Counted from the stretch's first letter, positions 6,928 to 13,960 are shown. The stretch is 14,392 nucleotides of DNA from Deltaproteobacteria bacterium (GCA_016875255.1 VGRU01000072.1:1-14392); one strand, 5' to 3'. Notes: a model not told the origin generated them from the sequence alone. Translations and numbers: made by a program.

Positions 6928-6992
6928 ACGAATGAAAGCGAATAATACGAATGGGTTTATTGGTGAAATTCGTTATCATTCGGGTAATTCGT
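6928..6992. repeat. Imperfect palindrome built of CGAAT/ATTCG blocks
   Basis: ACGAAT (6928-6933), CGAAT (6939-6943) and ACGAAT (6947-6952) pair with ATTCGT (6968-6973), ATTCG (6978-6982) and ATTCGT (6987-6992). This makes a three-block hairpin with small interior loops and a 15-base apex. On the minus strand it runs into seven T residues (6928-6922) just before the aminotransferase ribosome-binding site, so it could act as a weak terminator or attenuator. Confidence 0.6.
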
Positions 6993-6999
6993 GGACAAC

Positions 7000-7029
7000 A
7001 AAAAAGCCATAAGGTTGCCCCTATGGCTT
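7000..7029 (-). terminator. Minus-strand intrinsic terminator upstream of the aminotransferase
   Basis: On the minus strand the stem AAGCCATA / TATGGCTT (7022-7029 with 7004-7011) has a 10-base interior. The T-rich tail runs TTTTTTG through about 7000. It lies about 110 bases before the aminotransferase start and would end any transcript arriving from the promoter at 7182-7210. Confidence 0.6.
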
Positions 7030-7041
7030 AATAAATGGAAA

Positions 7042-7072
7042 AGCCATGGGGCCTGACCGGTCACCCATGGCT
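7042..7072. repeat. Strong hairpin with inner palindrome
   Basis: AGCCATGGG (7042-7050) pairs with CCCATGGCT (7064-7072). Between them is the self-complementary TGACCGGTCA (7054-7063), with a 3-base bulge. CCCAT and ATGGG blocks recur at 7046, 7064, 7085, 7099 and 7152, so several competing pairings are possible. Confidence 0.55.
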
Positions 7073-7087
7073 CATCATCCCGTTATG

Positions 7088-7171
7088 GGAAGGCCTTTAT
7101 GGGCGACCCTTATCAAAATAAAAATAAAAGTAGAAGAAATTATAAATGCTTCCCATGGGCCTTCCTTTTTT
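7088..7171 (+). terminator. Plus-strand terminator-like stem with T-run
   Basis: GGAAGGCC (7088-7095) pairs with GGCCTTCC (7158-7165), and the stem is extended by ATGGG (7099-7103) with CCCAT (7152-7156). Six T residues follow (7166-7171). The apical loop is about 48 bases and A/T-rich, which is long for a simple terminator. On the minus strand the same stem would form near the 5' end of a transcript. Confidence 0.5.
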
Positions 7172-7181
7172 ATTACCTCCA

Positions 7182-7210
7182 ATTTAAGACATATGCGGTT
7201 GAATTGTCAA
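7182..7210 (-). promoter_or_regulatory. Candidate minus-strand promoter of the aminotransferase leader or a small RNA
   Basis: On the minus strand TTGACA (7210-7205) is followed after 17 bases by TTAAAT (7187-7182). The predicted start near 7175 precedes the GGAAGGCC stem. An RNA from here to the terminator at 7000 would be about 175 bases. Confidence 0.4.
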
Positions 7211-7310
7211 GGGAAATTTAAGAGGGACTTTAAAAAAACATTTTTACGCCCTCTTGATGACACAGATTTCAAAAGAAGATTACACAGATTTTATTGATAT
7301 CACAACGGAT

Positions 7311-7412
7311 TTCCTATTTATGTAATCAGTTCCTAATCCCTGCCTGCCGGCAGGCAGGGGTGTAATCAGAGATTTCTTGATTTCTGAATTGCAAATTTCT
7401 TCAGAAATCTCT
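7311..7412 (+). repeat. GTGTAATC/AGAGATTT repeat element, copy upstream of fusA
   Basis: It contains TGTAATCAGTTCCTAATCC (7321-7339), the inserted palindrome (7338-7359), then TGTAATCAGAGATTTCTT (7361-7378). A 25-base loop and AGAAATCTCT (7403-7412) follow; this last block pairs perfectly with AGAGATTTCT (7368-7377). A second copy on the minus strand at 13961-14020 has the same order without the palindrome. A looser GATTACACAGATT run (around 7272-7284) precedes it. Confidence 0.7.
7338..7359. repeat. 22-bp perfect palindrome (CCTGCC/GGCAGG type)
   Basis: CCCTGCCTGCC (7338-7348) is directly followed by its reverse complement GGCAGGCAGGG (7349-7359). Comparison with the sister repeat at 13961-14020 shows it interrupts the element between CCTAATCC and TGTAATCAG. 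I recall closely similar palindromes as abundant intergenic repeats in many environmental bacterial genomes. Confidence 0.8.
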
Positions 7413-7441
7413 TTGACATTTATCGAAAATCCCTTTAATAT
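7413..7441 (+). promoter_or_regulatory. Candidate fusA promoter
   Basis: TTGACA (7413-7418) is followed after 17 bases by TAATAT (7436-7441), giving a leader of about 23 bases. The -35 box starts at the base right after the AGAAATCTCT arm of the upstream hairpin. Confidence 0.55.
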
Positions 7442-7470
7442 TGCCAAGATATATCTCCCTTGAATAGCGG

Positions 7471-9519
7471 ATGCAGAAGATGGCCGGAGAGAAGCGGCTC
7501 GCTCGAACCAGAAATATAGGGTTTATGGCCCACATCGATGCCGGAAAGACAACCGTCACCGAAAGGGTCCTCTTCTATACGAAGAAAATTCACCGAATGG
7601 GTGAAGTTGATGATGGGACCACAGTGATGGACTGGATGGTTCAGGAACAGGAGAGGGGGATTACGATCACCTCTGCAGTGACGACTGCGGAGTGGAAAGG
7701 AAAGATCATCCACATCATCGATACGCCGGGCCATGTGGACTTCACCATGGAAGTGGAGCGTTCCCTCCGGGTGCTTGACGGGGCAATCGCCATCTTCAGC
7801 GCGGTGGAGGGGGTGGAGCCTCAGTCGGAGACGGTCTGGCATCAGGCGGATAAATATCGTGTCCCCAAATTGGCATTCGTCAATAAGATGGACCGGCTTG
7901 GAGCCAATTTTTTTGAAACCGTCAGGATGATGGTTGACCGGCTGGGAGCCCATCCGCTGATCATCCAGATTCCAATCGGCATGGAAGACCGGTTTATCGG
8001 AGCGGTCGATCTCATCCGCTTAAAAGGGATTGTCTGGGATGAGCACAGTCTGGGCATTGAATTTAAGGAGATCAACATTCCCGCAGATATGGAAGAGGAA
8101 GTTGCGCTTCATCGGTCGAAATTGATCGAATCCCTTGCCGAGCTGGACGACCATTTAACGGAAAAATATCTCAATGGAGAGGAGATCTCCGAAACGGAGA
8201 TGAAAGGGGTTCTCAGAAAAGCAACCATTTCGATGAAGGCTGTTCCCGTTCTTTGCGGGGCGGCGTTGCGAAATCAGGGAATCCAGCCCCTGCTCGACGC
8301 CATTGTGGACTATCTTCCTTCTCCACTCGATATCCCTCCTGCCGAGGGAACCCACCCGATCACCGGAGAGAAAGAGGAAAGAGTGCAGAAGGATGAAGCG
8401 CCCTTCAGCGCCATAGCTTTCAAGGTGCTCATGGATGAAGGGAGGAAGCTGGTCTATATCCGGATATACTCGGGCACGCTCAATGTGGGCGGAGAGGCCT
8501 TTAACCCGAGATTGAAAAAGAGTGAAAAGATTTCGAGAATCTTTCAGATGCATGCCAACCAGCGAACCCGGTCGGAAGAGGCAAAAACAGGCGAGATTGT
8601 GGCTGTCATGGGTTTGAAGGAGACGACCACAGGGGATACGCTCTGCGATCGGGGTCATCCCATTCTCCTTGAGCCGATCGATTTCTATAAGCCGGTGATG
8701 TCGGTGGCCGTGGAGCCTAAGACAGGCCGTGATCAGGAGAAACTCGCTCAATCGCTCGAAAAGTTGAGTGATGAAGACCCCACCTTTCAGGTCAGGTTAG
8801 ATGAGGATACGGGTCAGACGATCATCTCCGGAATGGGGGAGTTGCATCTCGATGTTCTGGTCAATCGCCTCCTGACCGAATACCATCTCGAAGTGAACGT
8901 GGGAAGACCGCAGGTCGTCTACCGGGAGACGGTGGAGAAAGAGGCCGAGGCTTCCTTCAAATTTGCCAGGGAGATGGAGGAGGCCAAGCTTTTCGGGGAG
9001 GTTTTCTTGCGTATTTCGCCAAACGGCAGGGGAAAGGGGATCGAATTTCATTCCGAGGTTCCTGAAGGAGTCCTGCCGCCAGAATGTTTTCTTTCTATTG
9101 AAGAAGGTGTGAGAGAGGGTTCCACAGTCGGGGTGATCATGGGTTATCCCCTGACAGATCTTCGCATTACGCTCTTAAAAGCCAATGCAGACCCGAATCA
9201 TCCCTCTCCTCTCGCTCTCAAAATTGCTTCATCGAACGCCTTAAAGGAGGCCTGCCGGAAAGCGCAACCGGTTTTGATGGAACCGATGATGGAGGTGAAC
9301 ATCATTGTCCCGGAAGAGTTTATGGGAGAAGTGGTGGGCGATTTAAAGGCACGAAGGAGTTCGGTTGAGGCGATCACTCCGAAAGGAAAGATTATTCTGA
9401 TCAAGGCCCTCTCTCCCTTGACCCGGATGTTCGGCTACTCCACGGACTTAAGGTCCCTGACACAGGGCCGGGGAACCTTCTCGATGCAGTTCTCACGGTA
9501 TGACAAGATGATTTCATAG
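7471..9519 (+). CDS. fusA: Elongation factor G, probable second-type paralog
   Basis: A 682-residue ribosomal translocase-type GTPase. The G motifs are intact: AHIDAGKT (20-27), RGITI (62-66), DTPGHVD (84-90), NKMD (138-141) and CGAA (262-265). Domain II ('[14 protein letters not shown]'), domain III ('[15 protein letters not shown]'), domain IV (about 480-600) and domain V ('[13 protein letters not shown]', '[21 protein letters not shown]') follow in the normal order. Domain IV departs from canonical EF-G: the glycine-rich tip loop after 'VVYRETV' is replaced by '[18 protein letters not shown]', and the second tip loop reads 'ADPNHPSP'. Canonical fusA normally sits in the rpsL-rpsG-fusA-tuf operon, and none of those genes is here. 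This suggests a second EF-G, for which roles in ribosome recycling or modified translocation are known in related groups. The start could also be the ATG at 7480; neither has a good ribosome-binding site. Confidence 0.93.
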   Translation: MQKMAGEKRLARTRNIGFMAHIDAGKTTVTERVLFYTKKIHRMGEVDDGTTVMDWMVQEQERGITITSAVTTAEWKGKIIHIIDTPGHVDFTMEVERSLRVLDGAIAIFSAVEGVEPQSETVWHQADKYRVPKLAFVNKMDRLGANFFETVRMMVDRLGAHPLIIQIPIGMEDRFIGAVDLIRLKGIVWDEHSLGIEFKEINIPADMEEEVALHRSKLIESLAELDDHLTEKYLNGEEISETEMKGVLRKATISMKAVPVLCGAALRNQGIQPLLDAIVDYLPSPLDIPPAEGTHPITGEKEERVQKDEAPFSAIAFKVLMDEGRKLVYIRIYSGTLNVGGEAFNPRLKKSEKISRIFQMHANQRTRSEEAKTGEIVAVMGLKETTTGDTLCDRGHPILLEPIDFYKPVMSVAVEPKTGRDQEKLAQSLEKLSDEDPTFQVRLDEDTGQTIISGMGELHLDVLVNRLLTEYHLEVNVGRPQVVYRETVEKEAEASFKFAREMEEAKLFGEVFLRISPNGRGKGIEFHSEVPEGVLPPECFLSIEEGVREGSTVGVIMGYPLTDLRITLLKANADPNHPSPLALKIASSNALKEACRKAQPVLMEPMMEVNIIVPEEFMGEVVGDLKARRSSVEAITPKGKIILIKALSPLTRMFGYSTDLRSLTQGRGTFSMQFSRYDKMIS

Positions 9520-9557
9520 AAAATAAAGGGTTTTGGTTGAAGGGCAAGGGAGAGGAT

Positions 9558-9646
9558 GCCCGTTTCGTTAATAAAGGGCTACGTTTATCGTCTCTTAATT
9601 CTTTTCACGTAACCGTTACCGGATTACGAAACGGGCTTCGTAACCT
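9558..9646 (+). promoter_or_regulatory. birA leader with mutually exclusive inverted repeats
   Basis: GCCCGTTTCGT (9558-9568) pairs perfectly with ACGAAACGGGC (9626-9636). The overlapping TTACGAA (9624-9630) can instead pair with TTCGTAA (9637-9643). CGTAACC occurs at 9608 and 9640, and GTAACCGTTAC (9609-9619) is palindromic. The segment lies between the fusA stop and the birA start, and no T-run terminator follows. It is either a folded leader or a palindromic repeat element. Confidence 0.45.
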
Positions 9647-9680
9647 TAACCGAACCACTTTTTTGCCGGTGGATATAATG

Positions 9681-10652
9681 ATGGATGATGACATTCTCAA
9701 GCTTCTCAGAGAACACCCCTCCGCTTTTCTTTCCGGAGAAGAATTGAGCCGGCGGTTGAATGTGAGCCGGACAGCTGTCTGGAAGAAGATGAACCACCTG
9801 AGATCCCTCGGCTATGAGATTGAAGCGTCAACCCGCTCAGGTTACCGGTTGATTCAGTCTCCTGACCTTCTGACTTCCTCTGAAGTCAAATCTTTTCTGA
9901 AGACTAAGTGGATGGGGAAGACGATCCACTATTTTCCGAGTCTGGATTCAACAAACTCCAAAGCCTATGAGCTGGCCACCAAGGGCGCAGAAGAAGGAGA
10001 GGTGGTCATCGCGGAGTCTCAGGAGAAGGGGAGGGGGAGGCTGGGAAGAAACTGGTTTTCGCCTCCTTCTTTAAATCTTTATCTTTCGGTGATCCTCCGT
10101 CCCCAAATTCCTCCCCATCAGGCACCGCTCATTACATTGATGGCGGCCGTGGCAACGGCAGGGGCCATTAAGAAATATTCAGGTCTCCATCCCTTAATCA
10201 AATGGCCAAACGATATCCTTCTGAAAGGTCGGAAGGTGGCAGGTCTTTTAAATGAAGTCCGGTCCGAAACGGACCGAATCCATTTTGTCATTCTTGGCAT
10301 CGGCGTAAATCTCAATCTTGACGAAAAAATGTTCCCCAAAGAGATCCGTTCCATCGCCACTTCGATGAAGAGAGAGATGGGGCAGGCGATTTCGAGAAAG
10401 GAGTTCCTCTCCTCTCTCTTACAGCAATTAGAAGAGTGGTATGCCATTTATTTGAAAGAGGGCGGCGGTGTGATTCTGAACGCCTGGAGAGAAAAGGCCC
10501 GGATCAAGGGGAAACGGGTCAAGGTGACCTCATGGGGAGAGACCCTTTCAGGCATTGCGGTCGATGTTGATTCAGATGGCGCTCTCATATTGAAAATGGA
10601 GGATGGGAAACAGAGAAGAGTGGTCGCAGGAGATGTGGAATATAAAAGATAA
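9681..10652 (+). CDS. birA: Bifunctional biotin-protein ligase / biotin operon repressor BirA
   Basis: A 323-residue protein (E. coli BirA has 321). A winged helix-turn-helix domain spans residues 1-60 ('[31 protein letters not shown]', DNA recognition around 22-43). The ligase domain has 'DSTN' (89-92), the biotinyl-AMP loop 'GRGRLGR' (117-123), 'KWPNDIL' (174-180), the catalytic Lys185 in 'GRKVAGLL' and 'GIGVNLN'. The C-terminal SH3-like domain begins near 270. It activates biotin with ATP and attaches it to carboxylase carrier domains. The DNA-binding domain implies it also represses biotin genes. The double ATG at 9678/9681 follows GGTGGA (9668-9673), and I take the second because its spacing is 7. 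A frame open from 9537 adds a low-complexity, repeat-derived extension and is rejected. coaX follows in the same direction, a frequent pairing. Confidence 0.95.
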   Translation: MDDDILKLLREHPSAFLSGEELSRRLNVSRTAVWKKMNHLRSLGYEIEASTRSGYRLIQSPDLLTSSEVKSFLKTKWMGKTIHYFPSLDSTNSKAYELATKGAEEGEVVIAESQEKGRGRLGRNWFSPPSLNLYLSVILRPQIPPHQAPLITLMAAVATAGAIKKYSGLHPLIKWPNDILLKGRKVAGLLNEVRSETDRIHFVILGIGVNLNLDEKMFPKEIRSIATSMKREMGQAISRKEFLSSLLQQLEEWYAIYLKEGGGVILNAWREKARIKGKRVKVTSWGETLSGIAVDVDSDGALILKMEDGKQRRVVAGDVEYKR

Positions 10653-10653
10653 A

Positions 10654-10744
10654 TGTCAAATGTCAAAATCCAAAGTTCAAATATCAAATATTTCGATTTT
10701 GGAATTTGACATTCCTTTGGAATTTAAACTTTGACATTTGGATT
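10654..10744 (+). repeat. 7-bp-period array after birA, followed by its inverted counterpart
   Basis: The units TGTCAAA (10654 and 10661), ATCCAAA (10668), GTTCAAA (10675) and TATCAAA (10682) keep an exact 7-base step, starting one base after the birA stop (10650-10652). After TATTTCG (10689) the complementary phase appears: ATTTTGG-like and TTGACAT/TTGGATT blocks continue to 10744. The whole is an imperfect large hairpin filling the birA-coaX spacer. Confidence 0.75.
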
Positions 10745-10745
10745 T

Positions 10746-10770
10746 CCCCAGCTATGCTGGGGAAAGGAGG
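10746..10770 (+). promoter_or_regulatory. GC hairpin abutting the coaX ribosome-binding site
   Basis: CCCCAGC (10746-10752) and GCTGGGG (10756-10762) form a perfect 7-base stem with a TAT loop. The strong Shine-Dalgarno AAAGGAGG (10763-10770) follows directly, 4 bases before the ATG. The stem ends where the ribosome would load, so it may tune translation or protect the mRNA 5' end. Confidence 0.5.
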
Positions 10771-10774
10771 TCAT

Positions 10775-11569
10775 ATGTTACTGGTCATTGATATTGGCAA
10801 CACGAATACCGTTTTGGGAGTCTATGATGGAGGAGTCCTGGTTGATCACTGGCGGATCAGGACAGAGAGGGAGAAAACCACTGACGAGTGGGGGATCCTC
10901 TTTCGCGATCTCTTCAGGTTTGACCATATCGACATGAAAGATTTCGAGGGAATGATCATCTCCTCCGTCGTTCCGCCGGTTCTGGACATGCTGCAGGAAA
11001 TGGCGAAAAAATATTTTCATGTCAAACCGCTGATCGTAGGAGCAGATATTGAGACGGGAATGGTCATCTCCTATGACCATCCCGCGGAGGTAGGGGCAGA
11101 CCGGATCGTCAATGCGGTGGCGGCCTATGATCGATACCAAAGGAGTACGATTGTGGTTGATTTCGGAACAGCCACCACTTTTGATTATGTCTCCTCCCGG
11201 GGGGAGTACATGGGGGGCGCCATTGCTCCTGGAATTGGAATATCGGCAGAAGCCCTCTTTCAACGGACCTCGAAACTGCCGCGGATTGAGATCACCAAAC
11301 CCGGAAAGGTCGTCGGGAAAAATACGATTCAAAGCATGCAGTCAGGCATCTTTTTCGGATATGTGGGGCTGGTCGATGAGATTGTGAGACGGATGAAGAA
11401 AGAGACCAAATCCAACCCGAAAGTGATCGCCACAGGAGGCCTCGCAGGCCTGATCGCCGGAGAATCAGAGACGATTGAGGAGGTGAATGAGTTTCTGACG
11501 CTCGAAGGGTTGAGGATAATCTATGAGAGAAACCAGAAAAAGAAGAAGGCGGTGGGCAGAAGGCGGTAG
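10775..11569 (+). CDS. coaX: Type III pantothenate kinase
   Basis: A 264-residue cytoplasmic enzyme that phosphorylates pantothenate, the first step of coenzyme A synthesis. It belongs to the ASKHA fold and needs a monovalent cation. Motifs in order are the phosphate loop 'DIGNTN' (6-11), 'ISSVVPP' (62-68), '[12 protein letters not shown]' (107-118, catalytic Asp109), 'DFGTATTFD' (129-137), 'GGAIAPGI' and 'ATGGLAG' (219-225). The ATG at 10775 has a near-perfect AAAGGAGG upstream; the frame is open from 10706, but that part is spacer repeat. The last residues ([10 protein letters not shown]) and the TAG stop are encoded in a degenerate GGCRGTA heptamer array, so the natural C-terminus seems to have been replaced by, or to have eroded into, repeat DNA. 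It probably shares a transcript with birA. Confidence 0.95.
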   Translation: MLLVIDIGNTNTVLGVYDGGVLVDHWRIRTEREKTTDEWGILFRDLFRFDHIDMKDFEGMIISSVVPPVLDMLQEMAKKYFHVKPLIVGADIETGMVISYDHPAEVGADRIVNAVAAYDRYQRSTIVVDFGTATTFDYVSSRGEYMGGAIAPGIGISAEALFQRTSKLPRIEITKPGKVVGKNTIQSMQSGIFFGYVGLVDEIVRRMKKETKSNPKVIATGGLAGLIAGESETIEEVNEFLTLEGLRIIYERNQKKKKAVGRRR

Positions 11570-11589
11570 GCAGTAAGCAGCAAGCATCT
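11548..11589 (+). repeat. 7-bp-period array overlapping the coaX stop codon
   Basis: The units GGCGGTG (11548), GGCAGAA (11555), GGCGGTA (11562), GGCAGTA (11569), AGCAGCA (11576) and AGCATCT (11583) give consensus RGCRGTA. The coaX stop TAG (11567-11569) lies inside the array. It is the third of four arrays with this period in the window. Confidence 0.75.
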
Positions 11590-11614
11590 TTTGATGGATT
11601 GTAAAGGGGTTAAA

Positions 11615-11692
11615 GGGGTCACCCATTAAAAGGCACCTGGTCTCAACAATCAAGCGTGCCAAAAATTTTGTCAAGAGTTGAGACCTGACCCC
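11615..11692. repeat. REP-like nested palindrome between convergent genes
   Basis: The right side GTTGAGACCTGACCCC (11677-11692) pairs with two left blocks, GGTCTCAAC (11639-11647) and GGGGTCA (11615-11621), which are separated by 17 bases. The CCTGACCCC end and an AGGCACC block (reverse of GGTGCCT) are shared with the dispersed repeats at 111, 2526, 3024 and 5510. Its place between coaX and the leftward epimerase could make it a two-way transcription end, although the T-run is poor. Confidence 0.6.
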
Positions 11693-11700
11693 TTATTCTC

Positions 11701-12660
11701 TTATTCCTCTCCCTTTTTATACCACTGCACAAATCTTTTAATCCCTTCTTCCATACTGACCGTGGGTTGATAGTTCAGCATCCGCCTTGCCTTGGTGATG
11801 TCGGCGTAGGTGATGGAGACATCGCCAGGCTGGGGCTCCATTGCTTGAATCTTAGCCCTTTTGCCAAGCGCTGACTCAATCAGGCCAATAAGTTCCTTCA
11901 GAGAAGTGGTCTGCGATTCCCCGAGATTGTAAATCTCATATCCTTTGTGGCGGTGGAAAACTCCCATCATTCCGTCGATGAGGTCATCGATATAGGTGTA
12001 GTCCCTTTTTGAAGAACCGTCTCCGTACATCGGAATCTCTTTTCCCTGGTCGATCAACGAGGTGAATTTATGGATGGCCATCTCCGGCCTCTGCCGGGGC
12101 CCGTAGGCCGTGAAGATCCGGAGGCAGGCAATATGGATCCCGTAGAGGTGATGGTAGGAATAGCAGAGAAGTTCTCCGGCCCGTTTGGTGGCCCCATAGG
12201 GTGAGATGGGTTGAATATTGAGATCCGTTTCAGAAAAGGGAACTCTCTGATTTTCTCCATAGACCGAGGAGGAGGAGGCAAAAATGAAGTTTTTCATCCC
12301 CCATTCTTTACAGACCTCCAGGAGCGTGATCGTTCCCCTTAAGTTCACATCCTCATAGAGGAGAGGATCAGCAATGGAAGGCCTTACGCCGGCCCTTGCA
12401 GCAAGGTGAAAGACCACATCGATCCGATTCCTTTTGAATAGGTCTGTGAGATGGTCACGATTCCGTATATCGCCTGTGACCATTGTGAAGGGTCCGGGAT
12501 ATTTCTTGCTAATTTCCTCAACATTTCTGATTTTCAGATTGGGATCGTAGAAACTATCGAAGTTGTCGAGGCAGACTACGGAATAGCCTTCTTTGAGGAG
12601 CCTTTCGCAGAGATGAGAGCCGATAAAACCTGCCCCGCCCGTCACTAAGATATTATTCAT
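11701..12660 (-). CDS. NAD-dependent sugar-nucleotide 4-epimerase (UDP-glucuronate/UDP-glucose type)
   Basis: A 319-residue extended short-chain dehydrogenase. The Rossmann motif 'GGAGFIG' is at residues 8-14, Asp32 in 'CLDNFD' selects NAD, the catalytic Ser lies in 'ASSSSVYG' (129-136) and the YxxxK pair is Tyr155/Lys159 in 'SPYGATKRAGE'. 'HLAARAGVRPSI' and 'YGPRQRPEMAIHKF' match bacterial epimerases of the UDP-glucuronate 4-epimerase group, which interconvert UDP-glucuronate and UDP-galacturonate for cell-surface polysaccharides. UDP-glucose 4-epimerase activity is the alternative. An ATG at 12660 gives the usual family start; an in-frame GTG at 12672 adds four residues, and neither has a clear ribosome-binding site. 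No glycosyltransferases are adjacent. It follows the leftward MFS gene by 78 bases and may share its transcript. Confidence 0.9.
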   Translation of the reverse strand: MNNILVTGGAGFIGSHLCERLLKEGYSVVCLDNFDSFYDPNLKIRNVEEISKKYPGPFTMVTGDIRNRDHLTDLFKRNRIDVVFHLAARAGVRPSIADPLLYEDVNLRGTITLLEVCKEWGMKNFIFASSSSVYGENQRVPFSETDLNIQPISPYGATKRAGELLCYSYHHLYGIHIACLRIFTAYGPRQRPEMAIHKFTSLIDQGKEIPMYGDGSSKRDYTYIDDLIDGMMGVFHRHKGYEIYNLGESQTTSLKELIGLIESALGKRAKIQAMEPQPGDVSITYADITKARRMLNYQPTVSMEEGIKRFVQWYKKGEE

Positions 12661-12714
12661 ACTTTTTCTCACTCATTGTAATTGTATCAAATGTCAATTT
12701 AGTATCCTCCCCGA

Positions 12715-12744
12715 CGCTATGCGCAGAGCGCTAAGCGCTTAGCG
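12715..12744 (-). repeat. 7-bp-period array overlapping the MFS stop codon
   Basis: The units CGCTATG (12715), CGCAGAG (12722), CGCTAAG (12729) and CGCTTAG (12736), plus CG, run at an exact 7-base step. The last two make a perfect 16-base palindrome (12729-12744). The TAA stop of the leftward MFS gene (12739-12741) lies inside it. Confidence 0.75.
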
Positions 12745-13908
12745 TATTTGTTTAGTCAGAGGATACTTCACGATCAGGGAAAGGCCAAAGGCGATCAGGG
12801 GCAGGATCAGGATCGTCTTCATCGCCATGGGCACGCCCCAATGATCCGCAATCACTCCAAGAAGGGTGACGCCGATCCCTCCTGCGCTCATTGTAAATCC
12901 GACCATCATCCCCGAAGCCATCCCCAGATGCTGGGGAAGGACCGCCTGGCCCATCACTGTTGTGAGGGCAAAGGATGAGATTAAGACCATTCCTGCGATT
13001 CCGAGTAGGATAAAAGAGATGAATCCGCTGCTGTAATAGAAAAGAAGAAGAAGAGGAAAGGATAGGAATAAAGAGATCTGTAGAAATTTCTTGTGACCCC
13101 ATCGGTCCGCCAGCGGTGCGCCGATCAGTGTTCCCACAGCCCCTGAGATGAGAAAGGTTGAAACTAGTTTTCCTGCATAGAGTGGGTTTCCTTTAAGATA
13201 ATTGATGTAGTAGAAGGGAATATAAGTCGCCATCCCGAACTGAACCCATGCCCGAACTGTGGCAATGCTTACGAGGAGAAAGAAAGTTTGCTTCTGTTCC
13301 TTTGTTAGAGGCCTTCTCTCTTCGTTCTTGGCCTCCAGGTGAGCTGTCTTAATAGGAGAGGTGATCGTTGAGATATTAAAAATCAAAACGATCCCTATAA
13401 GAATTCCCGGCACGATCATTCCTGAGGTCCCTTGAATGCCAAAGGAGGTGACCAAAAGGAGCGCCCAGAGTGGACCGAGGGCAATGCCCAGGTTTCCACC
13501 GACTGCGAAGATGGACATGCCTGTTGCCCTCTTCTCACCCGTAAAAAAGTGGGCTGTTTTGAACCCTTCCGGATGGAAGATCGCAATCCCGATGCCGCTC
13601 ACAATGACGCAGGCCAAAAGGAGGAAGTAGTGAGGAGTGAAGCCGGAGGCCGAAATGCCCAGGCAGGCGATGATGGGGGCCAGAGGGAGGAGCCATCCGA
13701 TGGGTCTCCGATCCGAGAGGTGCCCGAAGACGGGCTGAATGATGGAGGAGGTCAGGTTTGCAGAGAGAAGAATGGTGCCTGCCATCGTATAGGAGAGGTT
13801 GAGCGCCTCTTTGAAAAAGGGGAGAAGGGCGGGAAGGGCTCCCTGATTCAAGTCGGTGACGAAATGGGCGGTGCTAAGAAGGGCCAACGCCTTCTTGTTC
13901 ATCTTCAT
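12739..13908 (-). CDS. MFS exporter, fosmidomycin-resistance (Fsr) family
   Basis: A 389-residue inner-membrane transporter with about twelve hydrophobic segments. It opens with 'LLSTAHFVTDLNQGALPALLPFF', the hallmark N-terminal helix of the Fsr family. Motif A-like loops 'GHLSDRRPIGWLLP' between helices 2 and 3 and 'GAPLADRWGHKKFLQ' in the second half show the internal MFS duplication. A charged loop near the middle ('EAKNEERRPLTKEQKQ') separates the two halves. Fsr proteins export fosmidomycin, and related members are multidrug or metabolite exporters, so the natural substrate is unknown. The ATG at 13908 is preferred: GAAGG lies about 5 bases upstream, and a TTGACA promoter box overlaps the TTG at 13950, where the longest frame would begin. 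The gene runs left, divergent from the cooC-like gene. Confidence 0.9.
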   Translation of the reverse strand: MKMNKKALALLSTAHFVTDLNQGALPALLPFFKEALNLSYTMAGTILLSANLTSSIIQPVFGHLSDRRPIGWLLPLAPIIACLGISASGFTPHYFLLLACVIVSGIGIAIFHPEGFKTAHFFTGEKRATGMSIFAVGGNLGIALGPLWALLLVTSFGIQGTSGMIVPGILIGIVLIFNISTITSPIKTAHLEAKNEERRPLTKEQKQTFFLLVSIATVRAWVQFGMATYIPFYYINYLKGNPLYAGKLVSTFLISGAVGTLIGAPLADRWGHKKFLQISLFLSFPLLLLFYYSSGFISFILLGIAGMVLISSFALTTVMGQAVLPQHLGMASGMMVGFTMSAGGIGVTLLGVIADHWGVPMAMKTILILPLIAFGLSLIVKYPLTKQIR

Positions 13909-13920
13909 CATTACCTTCTT

Positions 13921-13950
13921 ATAATGATTGATTGGGTTTTGGTTTGTCAA
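13921..13950 (-). promoter_or_regulatory. Candidate promoter of the MFS gene
   Basis: On the minus strand TTGACA (13950-13945) is followed after 18 bases by CATTAT (13926-13921). Transcription would start just before the ribosome-binding site. The -35 box lies 10 bases after the AGAAATCTCT arm of the upstream repeat, the same arrangement as at fusA. Confidence 0.45.
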
Positions 13951-13960
13951 ATAGTATTTA

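Noticed and set aside
7000..7171. Known riboswitch (SAM, c-di-GMP, Moco or similar)
   Set aside because: I could not match any conserved core. Only generic stems and terminators are supported.
8155..8751. Minus-strand open frame of 198 codons within fusA
   Set aside because: It is fully antisense to conserved EF-G codons, with no start signal.
9609..9646. BirA operator upstream of birA
   Set aside because: The inverted half-sites expected for a BirA site are not present; the CGTAACC copies are direct repeats.
9537..9677. N-terminal extension of birA
   Set aside because: It reads through the inverted-repeat leader. The BirA family starts at the winged helix, and GGTGGA precedes the ATG at 9681.
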